A stretch of 6,442 bases of DNA, taken from an uncultured bacterium. GTDB taxonomy: Bacteria; Bacteroidota; Bacteroidia; Bacteroidales; CAIWKO01. Every line of letters starts with the position of its first letter. Position 1 is the stretch's first letter. The stretch covers positions 1 to 6,442 of the forward strand of contig CAIWVT010000512.1 of NCBI GenBank assembly GCA_903916135.1, written 5' to 3'. Below the pieces are notes generated by a model, which worked only from the letters and a program-made list of their open reading frames with translations, was not told the DNA's origin and made no database searches. Made by a program: the position numbers and the translations under genes. Shown here piece by piece: positions 3,946 to 6,442 of this stretch.

Positions 3946-6442
3946 ATGGTTGTTGACCTACATACGTTTTTACATTTCGATAGATATAATAGTCTCAAGA
4001 GGATTATTAGGGCTATGGTTGTGAGCGTTATGGTGTGTTTTGTGCTACCAATGGATACTTTCGGGCAAAAGCAAGATGATAAAAACAAAAAACCGATAGA
4101 CGAATGGAAAGAAATCTTTAAGCTACGTAGTGAGTTTGTTAAGAATCAAGATGGAAGTAGGTATGTGTTGGCGGTGCTTGACGGGCGGTTTATAGGTCCG
4201 AATGATCAAGATAATTATGGTATCCGATCTTATACTACTGCTTATGATTATTTGATATTTGGCAACAACTTGCTCTCAATACTCGTCAACTTCGGTTTCA
4301 CTGCTGATAAAATCAATTTTCTATCAAGTAAGAATATTACAGACCATCATCCATATAGTTTAGGATGTATTGGGCATTATACGATATCCGAAAAGAAGTC
4401 GTGGGTGGATTCGTCTTACAATAACACGGTTGGCAAGAATGTGGCTGTGGATAAACCTTTCAAATCAAGTATTCCGCACTTGGGCATAGATTCTGTGCAG
4501 GTAAAATCTGATCTTGCGGGATTTTATATCAAAAAAAAGGTAGAGAACAAAACAGTGAACGATAGCATTATCTTTCCGCAAATAGAAGGCACAGGCTCGT
4601 GGAAAGATGCCAACAATTTTGATTTGGCTTATGAATGGTTCGAAACCTTCTTTCTGAACTATTGTGATAGCATTGATATTTCGCAACGGCAGTTTTCGAA
4701 GAAGACTCCGCCGGAAGTTCAGCAATGTATTCTTCAACGTTTCAACACCAAGAAATATCTGGAACAAAATGGGCTGACCGAAAATCAACTAAGCTGCAAA
4801 TTGATTGACCATTTTAAAAATGATGCGTTCGATATGCTTCATCAACCCAATGAAAAGATATTGCGGATGGGGAATTATGAGATGTTTAGATATTTTAATG
4901 ACATCTATTGGCGCGATATCAATGAAGGGGTAGTGATGGTCGGAAAAGGTAAAAACGAAGCGGGTGAGCTGATTGACTATGCGTTTGTGTGGAAACCCGG
5001 TGATCGAAAAAATCCCATTTGGCATTGTGCTTTTCAGTATGATAAAGACCAAGAAATAAATCCACATTCGAAATTGATTAATTATTTGATGATTCCTTAT
5101 GGCACTAAGGGACGAAATATGCCAACGGTGGTTCCGAATGATTTGCGACCGTTTTCACAGTTCGAGGGCGTTGTGATTTGGACGCAAGGATGCGAGAAAC
5201 AAGGATATTCGAACACGGACGATATTTGGCTCAACACCCTCAATGGACGTATGGTTAATCGCAGTTTCTTTTGCTATAATTATGAAGTGGGCATTTTGCC
5301 TCTCAACGACGATGGCACCGTGGATGGTATTTATCGCATTTATGTTTGGAAAGATAGTAAGGAATATTGGGCATATATCTATTGTGGGAAACATGCCGGC
5401 ATACGGGGTGGAAAACCCGGGAAGTCCTTTGTGGATCAGGTGGATAATTTCAGGAAGAATTATAATTTTTCCGATTACTGGTATTTCTACAAGGAAATAG
5501 ATTTTGAGAAGGATGTGGTGAAAATCATGCCTGAATTTATCACAAAACTGGAAAGCCTAGAGAAAAAAGAAACCGGTATAGCAGGCAAAACCCGACCTAA
5601 AATCAAAATTCCAATCATTACTGCCAATCCAAACAATCCGAAAAAGCCTCAAGTTGACAATTTCTATATTATTCTGAATGGGGACAACACCGGAACTATT
5701 TATCCGAGAAAAATCCATGTGATGTGGAAGATTGAAGAGTATGATGATTATATCAATAATATCTTAGTGAAGAAGAAATCAGTTATTTTGAATATCGGTG
5801 GCAAAAACATTATTTTGGAAGAGTTGGCTAATTATTTGAAAAAGACAGAATTTTCAGGCTCGGATGTTCGAAAAGCGAACGAACAGTTTGAGACAAATCT
5901 GGAGAATGCCAATAAGAAGGAAGAAGTTATCAATCTGAATGAGTTGTATAATAATCATGTTTATAATCTCGAAAACTCGATTGAAACCAAAAATCTAATA
6001 GACATCATAACGGAAGACTTGGCGGCTGTGCGCTATGAACTGCCCAAGGCAGAGCGCACATTGGAAGTGTGTCAGGACGAAAATTCGGATAAAATAGCTG
6101 CACTGAAAAAGAAATTGGACGAGCTGGTTGCCGCAAAAAAAACAAAAAAAGACATCTATATCACCACCAAAGCCGCATACGACAAACTGAAAGAAACGGT
6201 GGATAAAAAAATCTATCATTATGAAAAATTATTAGCGAAAGAGACTATGCTGGTTGAAATGCTGCAACGCTGCAATGAACGCCTCATAATTAATCTGGAT
6301 AATGATTTGGCTATGGCACAGTCGCGGATAAATTTCTTGGAAAGCGAGCGCAAGAAATACGAAAACCAATTGAATCAGCTCAAAGCAGATGGCAAGACTA
6401 TGGGCGATAATTATCAACAGGTGAAAGTGTCCATTAACAATA
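3946..6442 (+). CDS. Large exported coiled-coil protein of unknown family, cut by the window's right edge
   Basis: One frame stays open from 3880 to the window end with no stop, giving at least 832 residues from ATG 3946. The N-terminus looks like an export signal: basic SLKRIIRAM (16-24), hydrophobic VVSVMVCFVL (25-34), then MDTFGQKQDD, with cleavage plausible near Gly40-Gln41. There is no convincing lipobox. Residues about 45-525 are rich in Trp, Tyr, Phe, Asn and Asp, suggesting beta-rich extracytoplasmic domains. A Lys/Pro/Ile linker (about 540-570) follows, then a mixed segment to about 640. Residues 640-832 are Glu/Lys/Leu/Asn-rich and probably form long coiled coils (AALKKKLDELVAAKK, INFLESERKKYENQLNQL). 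Other possible starts are 3880 (854+ aa) and 4015, the latter without a basic n-region. I recognise no family, enzyme motif or repeat. The coding call is firm, export is likely, and the role is unknown. Confidence 0.85.
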   Translation, partial: MVVDLHTFLHFDRYNSLKRIIRAMVVSVMVCFVLPMDTFGQKQDDKNKKPIDEWKEIFKLRSEFVKNQDGSRYVLAVLDGRFIGPNDQDNYGIRSYTTAYDYLIFGNNLLSILVNFGFTADKINFLSSKNITDHHPYSLGCIGHYTISEKKSWVDSSYNNTVGKNVAVDKPFKSSIPHLGIDSVQVKSDLAGFYIKKKVENKTVNDSIIFPQIEGTGSWKDANNFDLAYEWFETFFLNYCDSIDISQRQFSKKTPPEVQQCILQRFNTKKYLEQNGLTENQLSCKLIDHFKNDAFDMLHQPNEKILRMGNYEMFRYFNDIYWRDINEGVVMVGKGKNEAGELIDYAFVWKPGDRKNPIWHCAFQYDKDQEINPHSKLINYLMIPYGTKGRNMPTVVPNDLRPFSQFEGVVIWTQGCEKQGYSNTDDIWLNTLNGRMVNRSFFCYNYEVGILPLNDDGTVDGIYRIYVWKDSKEYWAYIYCGKHAGIRGGKPGKSFVDQVDNFRKNYNFSDYWYFYKEIDFEKDVVKIMPEFITKLESLEKKETGIAGKTRPKIKIPIITANPNNPKKPQVDNFYIILNGDNTGTIYPRKIHVMWKIEEYDDYINNILVKKKSVILNIGGKNIILEELANYLKKTEFSGSDVRKANEQFETNLENANKKEEVINLNELYNNHVYNLENSIETKNLIDIITEDLAAVRYELPKAERTLEVCQDENSDKIAALKKKLDELVAAKKTKKDIYITTKAAYDKLKETVDKKIYHYEKLLAKETMLVEMLQRCNERLIINLDNDLAMAQSRINFLESERKKYENQLNQLKADGKTMGDNYQQVKVSINN

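Noticed and set aside
4465..6417. Several minus-strand frames of 60-107 codons opposite the right-hand gene, plus a plus-strand frame at 5243-5500
   Set aside because: All lie inside the uninterrupted long plus-strand frame (3880-6442) and lack independent coding features.

Overview
The window looks like a chromosomal segment from a member of the Bacteroidota, probably Bacteroidales or a relative. Three things suggest this. Perfect copies of the Bacteroidota -7 promoter box (TAnnTTTG) lie upstream of all three main transcription units. The coding starts lack clear Shine-Dalgarno sequences and are preceded by A-rich DNA. The intergenic DNA carries short tandem repeats and GC-rich structured blocks of a kind I associate from memory with this phylum. 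No rRNA, tRNA, CRISPR array or transposase gene was seen.

Layout, left to right. (1) Bases 2-115 are the 3' end of a rightward gene whose last residues look like a beta-sandwich tail; a hairpin with a T-run follows at 186-220. (2) Bases 116-951 are an unusually long gene-free stretch. It holds 7-bp tandem microrepeats, a 14-bp inverted repeat (312-342), a GC-rich element made of repeated blocks each followed by a hairpin (468-591), and a probable promoter and leader for the next gene. (3) Bases 952-3030 encode a complete elongation factor G (692 aa) with all GTPase motifs intact. The ribosomal-protein neighbours of the str operon are absent, so it is probably a second EF-G copy. (4) A strong hairpin terminator at 3083-3128 separates it from a converging leftward pair: a PIN-domain protein (3753 to 3295) and an overlapping 61-aa partner (3305 to 3120). 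This pair is a probable toxin-antitoxin module with the toxin gene first. (5) A divergent promoter region (3754-3945) contains a 30-bp near-palindrome. (6) From about 3946 to the right edge runs one uninterrupted open frame of at least 832 codons. It has an export-signal-like N-terminus, a large aromatic-rich region, a Pro/Lys linker and a long Glu/Lys-rich, probably coiled-coil, C-terminal part. I do not recognise its family, and its stop lies beyond the window.

The units look functionally independent: translation (EF-G), a small toxin-antitoxin module, and an exported structural-type protein. The least explained parts are the structured element at 468-591, the large unrecognised protein, and the near-palindrome overlapping its presumed promoter.
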